From Rhodospirillales bacterium (GTDB lineage Bacteria; Pseudomonadota; Alphaproteobacteria; Rhodospirillales; Casp-alpha2): a stretch of 56,088 bases of DNA. The notes beneath the pieces were generated by a model. It was not told the DNA's origin and made no database searches. It saw only the letters and a program-made list of their open reading frames with translations. Position 1 is the stretch's first letter, and every line of letters begins with the position of its first letter. A program made the translations under genes and the position numbers. Of the stretch, positions 9,041-17,701 are shown piece after piece. The stretch is from NCBI GenBank assembly GCA_021775095.1, contig JAJFII010000036.1:1-56088 (forward strand), in the 5' to 3' direction.

Positions 9041-9973
9041 TCAGGTATCGCTCACCGGCTGGATCGTCACCGACAGTTTGCCAATTCCTTCTATTTCCGC
9101 GTCCACCACATCACCAATTTTCAAAAATTCCTTGCGCGGTACGCCAACACCCGCAGGAGTTCCTGTAAGGATGATATCGCCCGGATCAAGCGTCATAATT
9201 CTGGAAGCGGTGGCAATCTGCTCTGCAAGCGAAAAAATCATGTCGCCTGTTGTATCATCCTGCTTGATGGCACCGTTGACGGATAACCTCAAATGCAGGT
9301 TTTGCGGGTCGGCGATGTGACTGGCGGGCACGATCCTGGGACCCATTGGACAACAGGTATCCTGAGCCTTGCCGGCGACCCAGTCGAGCTTGTAAAACGT
9401 TTCCGGTGCCCGGTTAAGATCACGTGCCGAAAAGTCGATGGCAACGGTATATCCGCCAACGTAATTCAGTGCGTCGCTTACAGAAACCGCACGGGCGCGC
9501 TTGCCAATTACCGCTGTCAATTCAATTTCCCAATCAAACATCTGTGTGTCCAAGGGCATTTGAACAGTACTTCCTTCGCCGACAACCGCATTGCGGGGCG
9601 GCTTCATAAAGAAGAACAGGCGCTGGTTTTTCTTCGTAGCGCCTTCGACACCCATTTCCGCCAGGTGACGAAAATAATTGGCACCGGCACACAGGATCTT
9701 TCCCGGATACAGCAATGGTGCAAGACGGATTTCGCTGTCAACCCTGTCCTGTTGGTCAAGCGTTACTGATGCTTTGTTCAGCAATTCGTGTGACAATTCC
9801 CAATTGTCGAATAGCGCCAGCACCGAATTATCGGCGGCACCTTCGCCGACCCGCCGCAAACTTGCTTGAAGATCATATAGGCCATCGTCTACCTCTATGC
9901 AGGCGACGGGACCCGTCTTGGTGGCAACGGTCGCCAGCGACCAGAGCGGCGTTGAATTGTTCTGTCGGGGCAT
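9041..9973 (-). CDS. Fumarylacetoacetate hydrolase (FAH) family protein
   Basis: About 310 residues from ATG 9973 (a TTG at 9985 is also in frame). FAH-fold signatures: KILCAGANYFRH, KPPRNAVVGEG, the metal-binding DWEIELTAVIGK (ExE), GGYTVAIDFSARDLNR, GPRIVPASHI, and the C-terminal GDIILTGTPAGVGVPR. The family cleaves C-C bonds in acylpyruvates or isomerises/hydrates dienoates late in aromatic and other ring catabolism; the exact reaction cannot be told. It lies 44 bp upstream of the SDR gene on the same strand, so the two are probably co-transcribed, and it diverges from the EthD-like gene. Confidence 0.88.
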   Translation of the reverse strand: MPRQNNSTPLWSLATVATKTGPVACIEVDDGLYDLQASLRRVGEGAADNSVLALFDNWELSHELLNKASVTLDQQDRVDSEIRLAPLLYPGKILCAGANYFRHLAEMGVEGATKKNQRLFFFMKPPRNAVVGEGSTVQMPLDTQMFDWEIELTAVIGKRARAVSVSDALNYVGGYTVAIDFSARDLNRAPETFYKLDWVAGKAQDTCCPMGPRIVPASHIADPQNLHLRLSVNGAIKQDDTTGDMIFSLAEQIATASRIMTLDPGDIILTGTPAGVGVPRKEFLKIGDVVDAEIEGIGKLSVTIQPVSDT

Positions 9974-10091
9974 TCTCGAAAACAACTTTCGAATTGCTGG
10001 GGGAAATCTATTAATAACGCTACGTTTTACAATTGGCCGGTGTCAATTTAAAAAGTTGATCGCGATACTTAAAACAGAGGGAGGCATGCTG

Positions 10092-10412
10092 ATGATTATT
10101 CGATCCGCCGTTTTGGAAGGATCCGTCAAGGTCCCGGACCAGCCCGAATTCGACAGGTATATGAAAGAACAAGTTGTGCCCGCTATTGGCACATTTCCCG
10201 GAATTCGAAATGTTGAACTGCGCCGTATCGCCAAAGCTGACAACGAAGCTCCGGCGATCTATATGATCTTTGACCTGCATTTTGACGATCTGGCTGCCAT
10301 GAACACCGCCCTGGTCAGCGAGACACGCAGTCGGGTGCGCGACCAGATCAAAAAGGGCATGGCGCCGTTTGACGGACGCGTCTACCATATTGTCTTTGAA
10401 AAGATGGTTTGA
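10092..10412 (+). CDS. EthD-like / dimeric alpha-beta barrel small protein
   Basis: A 106-residue protein (IIRSAVLEGSVKVPDQPEFD...PAIGTFPGIRNVELRR...APAIYMIFDLHFDD...DGRVYHIVFEKMV) with the ferredoxin-like pattern of EthD/dimeric alpha-beta barrel proteins. These often act as accessory or decarboxylase-like enzymes in ring-degradation clusters. GGGAGG at 10079-10084 gives good spacing to ATG 10092; ATG 10086 is too close. It diverges from the FAH/SDR pair across about 120 bp, suggesting common regulation. Function is inferred only from fold-like pattern and context. Confidence 0.7.
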   Translation: MIIRSAVLEGSVKVPDQPEFDRYMKEQVVPAIGTFPGIRNVELRRIAKADNEAPAIYMIFDLHFDDLAAMNTALVSETRSRVRDQIKKGMAPFDGRVYHIVFEKMV

Positions 10413-10817
10413 ACCCTGAACGTGAGAACGGGCGATGCGCACCGCCCGAAAAGAAGGCACTTATCTATATTGAAATAGTTTTTCCCAAGGCCAAACAACT
10501 TGCGGTATATTTTCGCAATCAGGCGTGTTAATGCATTGAAATTGCACATATTAATTTGAAATTTCGTCGCCAATTCTTAAGAACCCGCGCCGACGAGAGC
10601 AACGGCCTGAACCATCGATCCACAGCAAACCGGCGGCGGCATCCTATCGCAGAATTTGTGAGTGGGTAGTCCTTGCTATTGCGTTCTGGGTACCTTAACG
10701 TTTTCTTCCTGTTGGTCGTGTGCCTAATTCACTTATTGATGGGGTTCTCGTGATTTTGTTTTTTAATTGCGACTTTTGTTACCAGATTTTGTGCTACCTG
10801 ACTGCGGTCGACGACCC
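10413..10817. other. 405-bp intergenic region upstream of the Opp-type operon
   Basis: This holds a GC hairpin at 10429-10448 (CGGGCG/CGCCCG, no T-run) just after the EthD-like gene, then an AT-rich stretch and a T-rich leader before the first ABC ATPase. The operon promoter is expected here, but I see no convincing -35/-10 pair. No coding sequence is supported. Confidence 0.5.
10429..10448 (+). terminator. Weak hairpin downstream of the EthD-like gene
   Basis: Six-bp GC stem CGGGCG/CGCCCG with an 8-nt loop, 17 nt after the stop codon. No U-tract follows, so intrinsic termination is doubtful; it may protect the mRNA 3' end. Confidence 0.3.
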
Positions 10818-11846
10818 ATGCCCCCGCCCAGCAAGCACATGGTAGAGCCCGACGGTCGACTAGCATCCCCGCTTCTTGAGGTTCGCAATCTGCGCGTCGA
10901 GTTCCCGACCCGACGCGGTACTCTGGTCGCCGTTGATGGGGTTTCCTTCGCAATAATGCCGGGGGAAATTTTGGGTGTTGTGGGTGAATCAGGTGCTGGA
11001 AAATCGATGACGGGAAATGCCATTATCGGACTCCTGGAGCCGCCGGGGCGTATCGCAGAAGGCTCTATCTGGCTGGATGGTGAACGCATTGATAATTTGC
11101 CCTATGAAAAAATCCGCCGTATTCGCGGCAAACGGATCGGTGCTGTCTTTCAAGATCCTCTGACCAGTCTAAACCCGCTCTATACAGTTGGTCGGCAATT
11201 GACGGAAACCATATGCACCCACTCGGACATGCACCATTCGCAAGCGCGAAAAAGAGCCATCGAATTGCTGGCTGAAGTTGGCATTCCAGCACCGGACCGA
11301 AGAATCGACCAATACCCGCATCACTTTTCCGGTGGCATGCGGCAACGTGTTGTGATTGCCTTGGCACTCTGTGCCAATCCCGAATTGATTATTGCAGACG
11401 AGCCAACAACGGCCCTCGACGTTTCTATACAGGCGCAAATCATCGCCCTCATGAAACGGTTGTGCCACGACCACAACACGGCTGTTATGCTTGTGACCCA
11501 CGATATGGGCGTTATTGCTGAAACCTGTGATCGGGTCGCCGTCATGTATGCCGGTCGCATTGTCGAAATCGGCCCTGTCCGGCAAGTCATCAAGTCGGCA
11601 AAGCATCCCTATACGCACGGCCTTATGGGTTCCATCCCGGGCTTCGGCAAAGACGTCCGGCGTTTGACTCAAATAGATGGATCCATGCCCGGGTTAACTG
11701 ATACGCCGTCCGGTTGCGCTTTCCACCCGCGCTGTCCGCAGGCGATGGATAAATGCCGCAAAGTCAGGCCTGATTTGGTGCCCGTGGAGCAAAGCCAAAT
11801 CGCATGCTGGCTGTTTGACGAAGCAAAAGAGATGGCCAATGCCTGA
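10818..11846 (+). CDS. Oligopeptide/dipeptide-type ABC importer ATPase (OppD/DppD-like)
   Basis: About 342 residues. Walker A GESGAGKS, Q-loop FQDPLTSLNP, signature FSGGMRQRV, Walker B LIIADEPTTALDVS and the H-loop VTHDMGV are intact. The C-terminal extension typical of the Opp/Dpp ATPases is present, with the cysteine-rich SGCAFHPRCPQAMDKC (Fe-S-like motif). ATG 10818 is preferred, with ATG 10839 as an alternative; a TTG at 10767 is also in frame. The stop overlaps the start of the next ATPase gene by 8 bp. It is the first gene of the importer set at 10.8-19.7 kb. The amidohydrolase genes between it and the permeases suggest the substrate is a cyclic amide or N-heterocycle, not necessarily a peptide. 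Confidence 0.92.
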   Translation: MPPPSKHMVEPDGRLASPLLEVRNLRVEFPTRRGTLVAVDGVSFAIMPGEILGVVGESGAGKSMTGNAIIGLLEPPGRIAEGSIWLDGERIDNLPYEKIRRIRGKRIGAVFQDPLTSLNPLYTVGRQLTETICTHSDMHHSQARKRAIELLAEVGIPAPDRRIDQYPHHFSGGMRQRVVIALALCANPELIIADEPTTALDVSIQAQIIALMKRLCHDHNTAVMLVTHDMGVIAETCDRVAVMYAGRIVEIGPVRQVIKSAKHPYTHGLMGSIPGFGKDVRRLTQIDGSMPGLTDTPSGCAFHPRCPQAMDKCRKVRPDLVPVEQSQIACWLFDEAKEMANA

Positions 11847-12888
11847 GCTCACGGATAAGTCGCCGGCTTTGCAGGTCACAAAAGTTGCGCGGTATTTTGA
11901 CGTCTCACCGCCGTTCCTGAACCGTTTATTAGAAGGCGCACCACGGCAAATACTCAAAGCGGTCGATGATGTGTCCTTTGCCATTAAAAAAGGGGAAACT
12001 TTCAGTCTTGTCGGCGAATCCGGCTGCGGCAAATCAACAATGGCACGTGTCGTGGTGGGGTTATATAAACCGACCAGTGGTGCCGTCGCCTTTGATGGCG
12101 TCGACATGGCATCGTTGCGAACCCAGGCGGAAGCGCTGCCGCTCAAACGGCGAATGCAGATGATTTTCCAAGATCCATTTGCGAGCCTGAATCCCCGGTG
12201 GCGAGTCTCCAATATCATCGCCGAACCCATTCGCAATTTTCATATGATCGAGCAACCAGCAGATATTCAAAAACGTGTCGACGAATTGCTCGCGTGTGTT
12301 GGCATGAGCGCCAGAGATGGCAAAAAATTCCCGCACGAGTTCTCAGGCGGTCAACGCCAGCGCATCTCTATTGCTCGGGCGCTGGCCAGCCAGCCTGAAT
12401 TTTTGGTATGCGACGAACCGACGTCGGCATTGGACGTGTCTGTGCAGGCGCAAATACTCAATCTGATGAAAGACCTGCAGGACGAGTTCAATCTTACCTA
12501 TTTGTTCATCAGTCATGATCTGGCAGTGGTTCGCCACATGGCGAACAACATCGGCGTCATGTATCTGGGCCGCCTTGTCGAAGTGGCGGCGGCCAGGACC
12601 TTGTTTACCAGACCCTATCATCCTTATACCCGCATGCTGTTAGAGAGCATCCCGGATCTCGAAATGACCGGCACCAAGACTGCCCCTTTGGCGGGCGAGA
12701 TTGCCAACCCCATTCATCCGCCCAGCGGTTGTTACTTTCATCCGCGCTGTGGTTTTGCCAATGAGCGCTGTAGGCGTGATTTACCGATCAGCAAACCCAC
12801 AAAAGATGGGGCTCTCGTCGCCTGCCACGGCGTCGAAGAGGGACGGATCCCGGAGTTTAGGGAGGTAAAAACACCGGCACCTGCTTAA
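11839..12888 (+). CDS. Oligopeptide/dipeptide-type ABC importer ATPase (OppF/DppF-like)
   Basis: About 349 residues from ATG 11839, which overlaps the upstream stop and has an AAGAG-like SD. Walker A GESGCGKST, FQDPFASLNP, signature FSGGQRQRI, Walker B VCDEPTSALDVS, H-loop ISHDLAV and the C-terminal SGCYFHPRCGFANERC extension identify the second ATPase of the Opp/Dpp family. It pairs with the preceding gene as a heterodimer driving the permeases encoded at 17702 and 18704. An upstream in-frame TTG (11815) is not needed. Confidence 0.93.
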   Translation: MPELTDKSPALQVTKVARYFDVSPPFLNRLLEGAPRQILKAVDDVSFAIKKGETFSLVGESGCGKSTMARVVVGLYKPTSGAVAFDGVDMASLRTQAEALPLKRRMQMIFQDPFASLNPRWRVSNIIAEPIRNFHMIEQPADIQKRVDELLACVGMSARDGKKFPHEFSGGQRQRISIARALASQPEFLVCDEPTSALDVSVQAQILNLMKDLQDEFNLTYLFISHDLAVVRHMANNIGVMYLGRLVEVAAARTLFTRPYHPYTRMLLESIPDLEMTGTKTAPLAGEIANPIHPPSGCYFHPRCGFANERCRRDLPISKPTKDGALVACHGVEEGRIPEFREVKTPAPA

Positions 12889-12922
12889 CAACAAAAACAA
12901 CCTGCTTTAAAGGACCTGGAAT

Positions 12923-14392
12923 ATGACTGCCACGACTTGTATCCGGAACGCTGCATGGGTTGCTGCCTGGGACGACGAAATACAATCGCACCGCTATGTG
13001 CGCGAAGCCGATGTGGTCTTTGCGGGAAATGCGATCACTTTTGTTGGCAAAGGGTATTCGGGCCCCGCCGATAACGAAATTGATGGTCGTGGATTGTTTG
13101 TTATGCCGGGCCTGATTAACATTCATACCCATTGTATGTCAGAACCGGTCGGTAAAGGCATCGTCGAGGAAGTCGGAAATCCCAAGCTCTACATGAGCGG
13201 GCTCTATGATCCCAAACCGCTTTTCCTGGCCGCTCACAATATGGACCTAAAAGAGGGCCAGCAGGACGGCCTGAAGGCGGCTTGCACGGTTGCCTATAGC
13301 GAACTTTTAATGAGCGGTGTGACGACAGTGGCTGATCTGTCCATGATCTATGACGGATGGCTGGATTTGATGGCCAGCAGCGGAATGCGGATCTATGCCG
13401 CACCCATGTACCGGTCCGCCCGATGGGTCACCCACAATGGTCATGTCGTCGAGTACGAATGGGATGAAGCCGCTGGTCAACGCGCTTTCGAAGACGCTGC
13501 TGATTTTATCGCAACCGCCGACGCCCACCCCTGCGGACGCATCGGCGCGATGGTGACACCCGCGCAAATCGACACCTGTACGCAAGCGCTGTTGCACGAC
13601 AGCATGGCTTTAGCGAAGGACAAAAACTGGCCACTGCAAATTCATACATCGCAAAGCGTTGTTGAGTTTCATGAGATGACACGGCGCACCGGCCTGACGC
13701 CTATCCAGTGGGCCAACCAAACGGGCATTTTAGGGCCAAACACAATTCTCAGCCATGCGATTTTTATCGATGAACATTCGTGGGTCCACTGGCCGACTCG
13801 CGACGATGTCCGCCTCTTAGCCGAAACCGGTACGTCGGTTGCCCATTGCCCATCCGTGGTAGCGCGCTACGGCCAGACCTTACAAAATCTAGGTCGTTAT
13901 CTCGGTGCCGGTGTCAACATGGGACTGGGGACGGACTCCTTCCCGCACAATCTGATCGACGAGATGCGCTGGGCTGTTATTTTGTCGCGTATCGCAGCCG
14001 AAGACATCGAAAATCTGCGAACCAGTGATGTTTTCAACGCCGCGACGGTTGGCGGCGCCAAGGCACTTTTGCGCGATGACATCGGACGCTTGACGGCGGG
14101 AGCAAAAGCAGACTTGGTTTTGGTCGACCTGAACCATCCCTCCATGCGCCCGGTGCGCGACCCTATTCGCAGCCTTGTTTATACGGCCATGGAACGGCCC
14201 ATACGCGATGTGTATGTGGACGGGATTCTGGTCGTGGAACAGGGCAAGGTTCTGACACTTGATTATGAATCCGCACTGGATCAATTGGATCTGGCCCAGC
14301 GGGCCGCCGAAGACGGTGTGCCGACGATGGATTATGCCAAGCGGACATCGCGCCAGGTTTCACCACTGACATTACCGCTAGACGACACATGA
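12923..14392 (+). CDS. Amidohydrolase 1, AtzA/TrzN/ammeline-deaminase type
   Basis: 489 residues with the subtype-III amidohydrolase layout: a small beta-sandwich, then MPGLINIHTH (H68, H70), QIHTSQS (His at strand 5), ILSHAIFID (His at strand 6) and GLGTDSFPHN (Asp at strand 8), all metal or active-site residues of a mononuclear Zn/Fe hydrolase. Such enzymes deaminate or dechlorinate N-heterocycles or cleave cyclic amidines. AAAGGACC gives a good ribosome site before ATG 12923. It is followed by a clear paralogue (14510-15949) and shares the C-terminal SPLTLP ending with it and with the gene at 22460. Its place inside the importer operon implies it acts on the imported compound. Substrate unknown. 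Confidence 0.88.
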   Translation: MTATTCIRNAAWVAAWDDEIQSHRYVREADVVFAGNAITFVGKGYSGPADNEIDGRGLFVMPGLINIHTHCMSEPVGKGIVEEVGNPKLYMSGLYDPKPLFLAAHNMDLKEGQQDGLKAACTVAYSELLMSGVTTVADLSMIYDGWLDLMASSGMRIYAAPMYRSARWVTHNGHVVEYEWDEAAGQRAFEDAADFIATADAHPCGRIGAMVTPAQIDTCTQALLHDSMALAKDKNWPLQIHTSQSVVEFHEMTRRTGLTPIQWANQTGILGPNTILSHAIFIDEHSWVHWPTRDDVRLLAETGTSVAHCPSVVARYGQTLQNLGRYLGAGVNMGLGTDSFPHNLIDEMRWAVILSRIAAEDIENLRTSDVFNAATVGGAKALLRDDIGRLTAGAKADLVLVDLNHPSMRPVRDPIRSLVYTAMERPIRDVYVDGILVVEQGKVLTLDYESALDQLDLAQRAAEDGVPTMDYAKRTSRQVSPLTLPLDDT

Positions 14393-14509
14393 GGCAGAGC
14401 ATGGACTGTTTATTCACGGGGTTCGCAATGAGCCGGAAAATTCCAGGTTCGGCGATTTTTTGTTCGATCAATTTTCGAACCACCGATAAAGAAGGGGAGT
14501 TCATTTCGA

Positions 14510-15949
14510 ATGACTAAAACGACCTGTATCAGGAACGCTGCATGGGTCGCAGCGTGGGATGAAGGTGTTCGCACTCACGTGTATTTAAAAGATGCCGACG
14601 TGGTGTTCACGGGCAATACGATCGACTTTGTCGGCAAAGGATATGACGCCGGAGCCAACGAAGAAATTGACGGCAGCAACCTGTTTGTTATGCCCGGTCT
14701 CGTCAACTTGCATTGCCATCCCTACAATCAACCGCTGTTCAAAGGGTTCCGTGAAGAACTTGCAAGCAAGAAGCTCTTTATGAGCGCCCTTTATGACTGT
14801 ACGGCCGTTTACAGAACAGACGATGAAGGCCGTCAGGCATGCGCCGAATACGCCCTCAGTGAGCTTCTGTTGAGCGGCGTCACAACGATTACGGATCTTT
14901 CTTTCAGCTATCCCGGGTGGTTTGACTGGCTCGATAAAAGCGGTTTGCGCGCCTACGTGGCACCCATGTACTGCTCGGCCACCTGGCATACGGAAGACGG
15001 CAACAAAGTGGACTACAAATGGGACGAGGCAGCAGGACGGCGCGCCTTCGATGCGGCAGTCAAACTGATCGAGGATGCAGAGAATCACTCCAGTGGTCGC
15101 CTGTCTGCAATGCTGATGCCGGCCCAGGTCGACACCTGTACGGAGGAACTGCTGCGTGACAGCCTTGACCTGGCCGAAGAAAAAGGCTGGCCGATTCAAA
15201 TTCATGCCGGCCAATCGGTCGTCGAATTTCAAGAGATGACCCGACGTCATGGCGTTACCCCCATTCAGTGGTTGAACCAGATCGGGTTTTTACGTCCCGG
15301 CGCGATTCTCGGGCATGCGATTTTACTCGATACCCACTCGTGGCTGTATTGGCCGACCAAAGATGATCTGGCACTGATCGCGGATACGGGAACTTCGGTA
15401 GCCCATTGCCCGGTGGTGTTTTCCCGATATGGCATGATTATGGAAAGTTTAGGGGACTATATTCGAAGCGGCGTCAACGTCGGCATTGGTACGGATACCC
15501 ATCCCCATAATATGTTAGAGGAAATGCGAACAGCTGCCATTCTTTCGCGAGTTGCCGACAAGCAAACCTATGGCATTACCACTGCAGAAGTTTTCCACGC
15601 CGCCACCGCGGGCAGTGCCAAAGCGCTTGGCCGCGACGATATCGGACGACTGGAAGTCGGTGCCAAGGCAGATATCGTCTTGGTGGACATCACCCACCCA
15701 GCCATGTTGCCGGTCCGCGATCCCCTGCGCAGTTTGATGTATACGGCAGCCGAAAGAGCCGTCAAAGACGTCTATGTGGATGGTGTAAAACTGGTCGGTG
15801 ATGGCGAAGTGTTGACATTGGATCAAAAAACAGCCGGAGAAAAACTGGAAGACGCGCAGAAGCGCGCAGAAAAAGGTGTGCCGACGCTGCACAGCGCCAA
15901 CCTGACAGCTGAACAGGTTTCACCACTTAGCTTGCCAATTGGCAGTTAG
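14510..15949 (+). CDS. Amidohydrolase 2, paralogue of amidohydrolase 1
   Basis: 479 residues. It begins TTCIRNAAWVAAWDE, almost the same as its upstream paralogue, and by eye is about half identical along its length. Active-site motifs: MPGLVNLHCH (H68, H70), QIHAGQS, ILGHAILLD, IGTDTHPHN. The differences around HTHCMSEPVGKG versus HCHPYNQPLFKG and at the strand-8 loop suggest a different substrate or step. The 117-bp gap in front holds a loose GGTTCG/CGAACC inverted repeat. The next gene is the solute-binding protein, so expression is probably linked to transport. Confidence 0.88.
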   Translation: MTKTTCIRNAAWVAAWDEGVRTHVYLKDADVVFTGNTIDFVGKGYDAGANEEIDGSNLFVMPGLVNLHCHPYNQPLFKGFREELASKKLFMSALYDCTAVYRTDDEGRQACAEYALSELLLSGVTTITDLSFSYPGWFDWLDKSGLRAYVAPMYCSATWHTEDGNKVDYKWDEAAGRRAFDAAVKLIEDAENHSSGRLSAMLMPAQVDTCTEELLRDSLDLAEEKGWPIQIHAGQSVVEFQEMTRRHGVTPIQWLNQIGFLRPGAILGHAILLDTHSWLYWPTKDDLALIADTGTSVAHCPVVFSRYGMIMESLGDYIRSGVNVGIGTDTHPHNMLEEMRTAAILSRVADKQTYGITTAEVFHAATAGSAKALGRDDIGRLEVGAKADIVLVDITHPAMLPVRDPLRSLMYTAAERAVKDVYVDGVKLVGDGEVLTLDQKTAGEKLEDAQKRAEKGVPTLHSANLTAEQVSPLSLPIGS

Positions 15950-16043
15950 AATTTTGACAGGCGTACGAATTATAAGGGCTCGGTTACAAGGGCTTAATCA
16001 AAAATATTTTGCAATATAATGTGTAGAATCAAAGGAGATAGTT

Positions 16044-17627
16044 ATGCGTAAACTAGTTTATGGACTTGCGGCGGCGGCGGCACTTATTGTTGCGGCGGCA
16101 CAGCCAGCGGATGCGAAAGTGCTTAAATGGTCGTACACAGGGGACGTCAACTCGATGGATCCTTATGCACTGCGGGAAAGTTTCACGCAGAGCTTTTTGC
16201 TGAATATCTACGAAGGGCTGGTCCGCTATAACGACAAGTTGGAGCAGGAACCGACATTGGCAACCGGTTGGGAGATCCTTGATCCGACGACCTGGCGCTT
16301 TACCCTCCGCAAAGGAGTCAAGTTCCACAACGGCAATGACTTCAATGCCGATGACGTCATCTTTTCCTATCGGCGCGGTGCGGATGAGAATTCGCCGTTC
16401 CGAGGCAATCTTCACGCCGTCAAGGACGTTGTCAAAGTTGATGATTTTACCGTCGACGTCAAACTCAATTCGCCCTACCCGCTACTTCTTAACGATCTGA
16501 CGGCATGGTACATGATGGACAAGGAATGGGCAGAGGCGAATGGAGCTGCAGCTCCTGTCGACCCGAGCAAGGGGCAGGACGGCCACGCAAGTGCCAATGC
16601 CAACGGTACCGGCCCGTTCATGCTTAAATCGCGCCAGCCAGATACCAAAACCGTGCTGGTCAATAACCCCAATTGGTGGGATACGCCGAAACATAATTTG
16701 ACGGAAGTCATCTTTACGCCGATTTCCTCCTCGGCCACCCGTGTGGCCGCGTTGCTATCGGGCGAATTGGACATGATGCGTCCGGTTCCTTTGCAGGACA
16801 TCGAACGGGTCAAAAGAACCCCCGGATTAAGCGTCCTGCAACAACCTGCCATGCGTGTTGTCTTTCTGGCTATGGATATGGAAAGCGACGAATTGAAGGA
16901 ATCCAATGTCAAAGGCAAAAACCCGCTGAAGGATATCCGGGTCCGTAAAGCGCTTTATCAGGCGATCAATATTGACGCCATCCATAAAAGTGTAATGCTG
17001 GGTCGTTCGCGGCCAACTGGCGTCTTGCTGGCAGAAGAAACCAAAGGGTACGATCCAGCGGTCGACAGCCGCTTACCTTTTGACCCTGAAGCGGCGAAGA
17101 AGTTGTTGGCAGAGGCCGGTTACCCGGACGGCTTTGAAGTCGGGTTCGATTGCCCTAACGACCGCTATGTAAACGATGAGCGGATCTGTCAGGCGATCGT
17201 CCCGATGTGGGCCCGTGTTGGTGTTAAGGCAAATTTGTTGGCACAAACCAAAGGGCGGCATTTCAAGAAGATGCTGCAGCCCGGAAACAGTTCCATTTTC
17301 ATGTTTGGTTGGGCTTCATTGCCGGTAATGGATGTCTCAAGCCTGTTCACCAGCGTTATCTCCACCCGCAGTGGAAAACTGGGTGGGTGGAACCCGGGTG
17401 GCTATTCCAACAAGCGCGTTGACGAATTAATCAGCTTGGTTGGCCAGGAATATGACAAGGAAAAGAGACAGGCCTATATTTCCGAAGCGCTAAGCCTTCA
17501 TAAAGCGGACATTCCCCACATTCCGCTGCATCAACAAACACTGGCATGGGGTGTACGCGACGGCGTCAATGTCATCCAGGCCGGTGATGAATATCTTCGT
17601 TTGTGGTATGTAACCATAGACGATTAG
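16044..17627 (+). CDS. ABC importer solute-binding protein, family 5 (Opp/Dpp type)
   Basis: 527 residues with a Sec signal peptide (MRKLVYGLAAAAALIVAAA then cleavage near ADA-KVLKW). Family-5 signatures: YEGLVRYNDKLEQEPTLATGW, WRFTLRKGVKFHNG, FNADDVIFSYRR, DIRVRKALYQAINID, FDPEAAKKLLAEAGYPDGFE. It binds the substrate in the periplasm. SD AAAGGAGA lies before ATG 16044; a TATAAT at 16015-16020 could serve a local promoter, but I see no good -35. A strong hairpin follows the stop and separates it from the permease genes. Confidence 0.93.
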   Translation: MRKLVYGLAAAAALIVAAAQPADAKVLKWSYTGDVNSMDPYALRESFTQSFLLNIYEGLVRYNDKLEQEPTLATGWEILDPTTWRFTLRKGVKFHNGNDFNADDVIFSYRRGADENSPFRGNLHAVKDVVKVDDFTVDVKLNSPYPLLLNDLTAWYMMDKEWAEANGAAAPVDPSKGQDGHASANANGTGPFMLKSRQPDTKTVLVNNPNWWDTPKHNLTEVIFTPISSSATRVAALLSGELDMMRPVPLQDIERVKRTPGLSVLQQPAMRVVFLAMDMESDELKESNVKGKNPLKDIRVRKALYQAINIDAIHKSVMLGRSRPTGVLLAEETKGYDPAVDSRLPFDPEAAKKLLAEAGYPDGFEVGFDCPNDRYVNDERICQAIVPMWARVGVKANLLAQTKGRHFKKMLQPGNSSIFMFGWASLPVMDVSSLFTSVISTRSGKLGGWNPGGYSNKRVDELISLVGQEYDKEKRQAYISEALSLHKADIPHIPLHQQTLAWGVRDGVNVIQAGDEYLRLWYVTIDD

Positions 17628-17639
17628 GACCTGCACGAG

Positions 17640-17669
17640 AACGGCCCGGGCAATCTGGTCTGGGCCGTT
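17640..17669 (+). terminator. Hairpin with T-rich tail between binding-protein and permease genes
   Basis: AACGGCCC (17640-17647) pairs perfectly with GGGCCGTT (17662-17669) across a 14-nt loop and is followed by TCCTTTT. The shape fits a partial intrinsic terminator or an mRNA-stabilising hairpin 12 nt after the binding-protein stop. This would give more binding protein than permease from one operon. Confidence 0.7.
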
Positions 17670-17701
17670 TCCTTTTAACCTTGATTTGGTGAAATTCTTC
17701 C

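Noticed and set aside
10413-10766. Promoter for the Opp-type operon
   Set aside because: Several TTGxxx hexamers occur, but none has a -10 at the proper distance that I would defend.
16015-16020. TATAAT as the promoter of the binding-protein gene
   Set aside because: A perfect -10 but no -35 and very close to the start codon; kept only as a remark.
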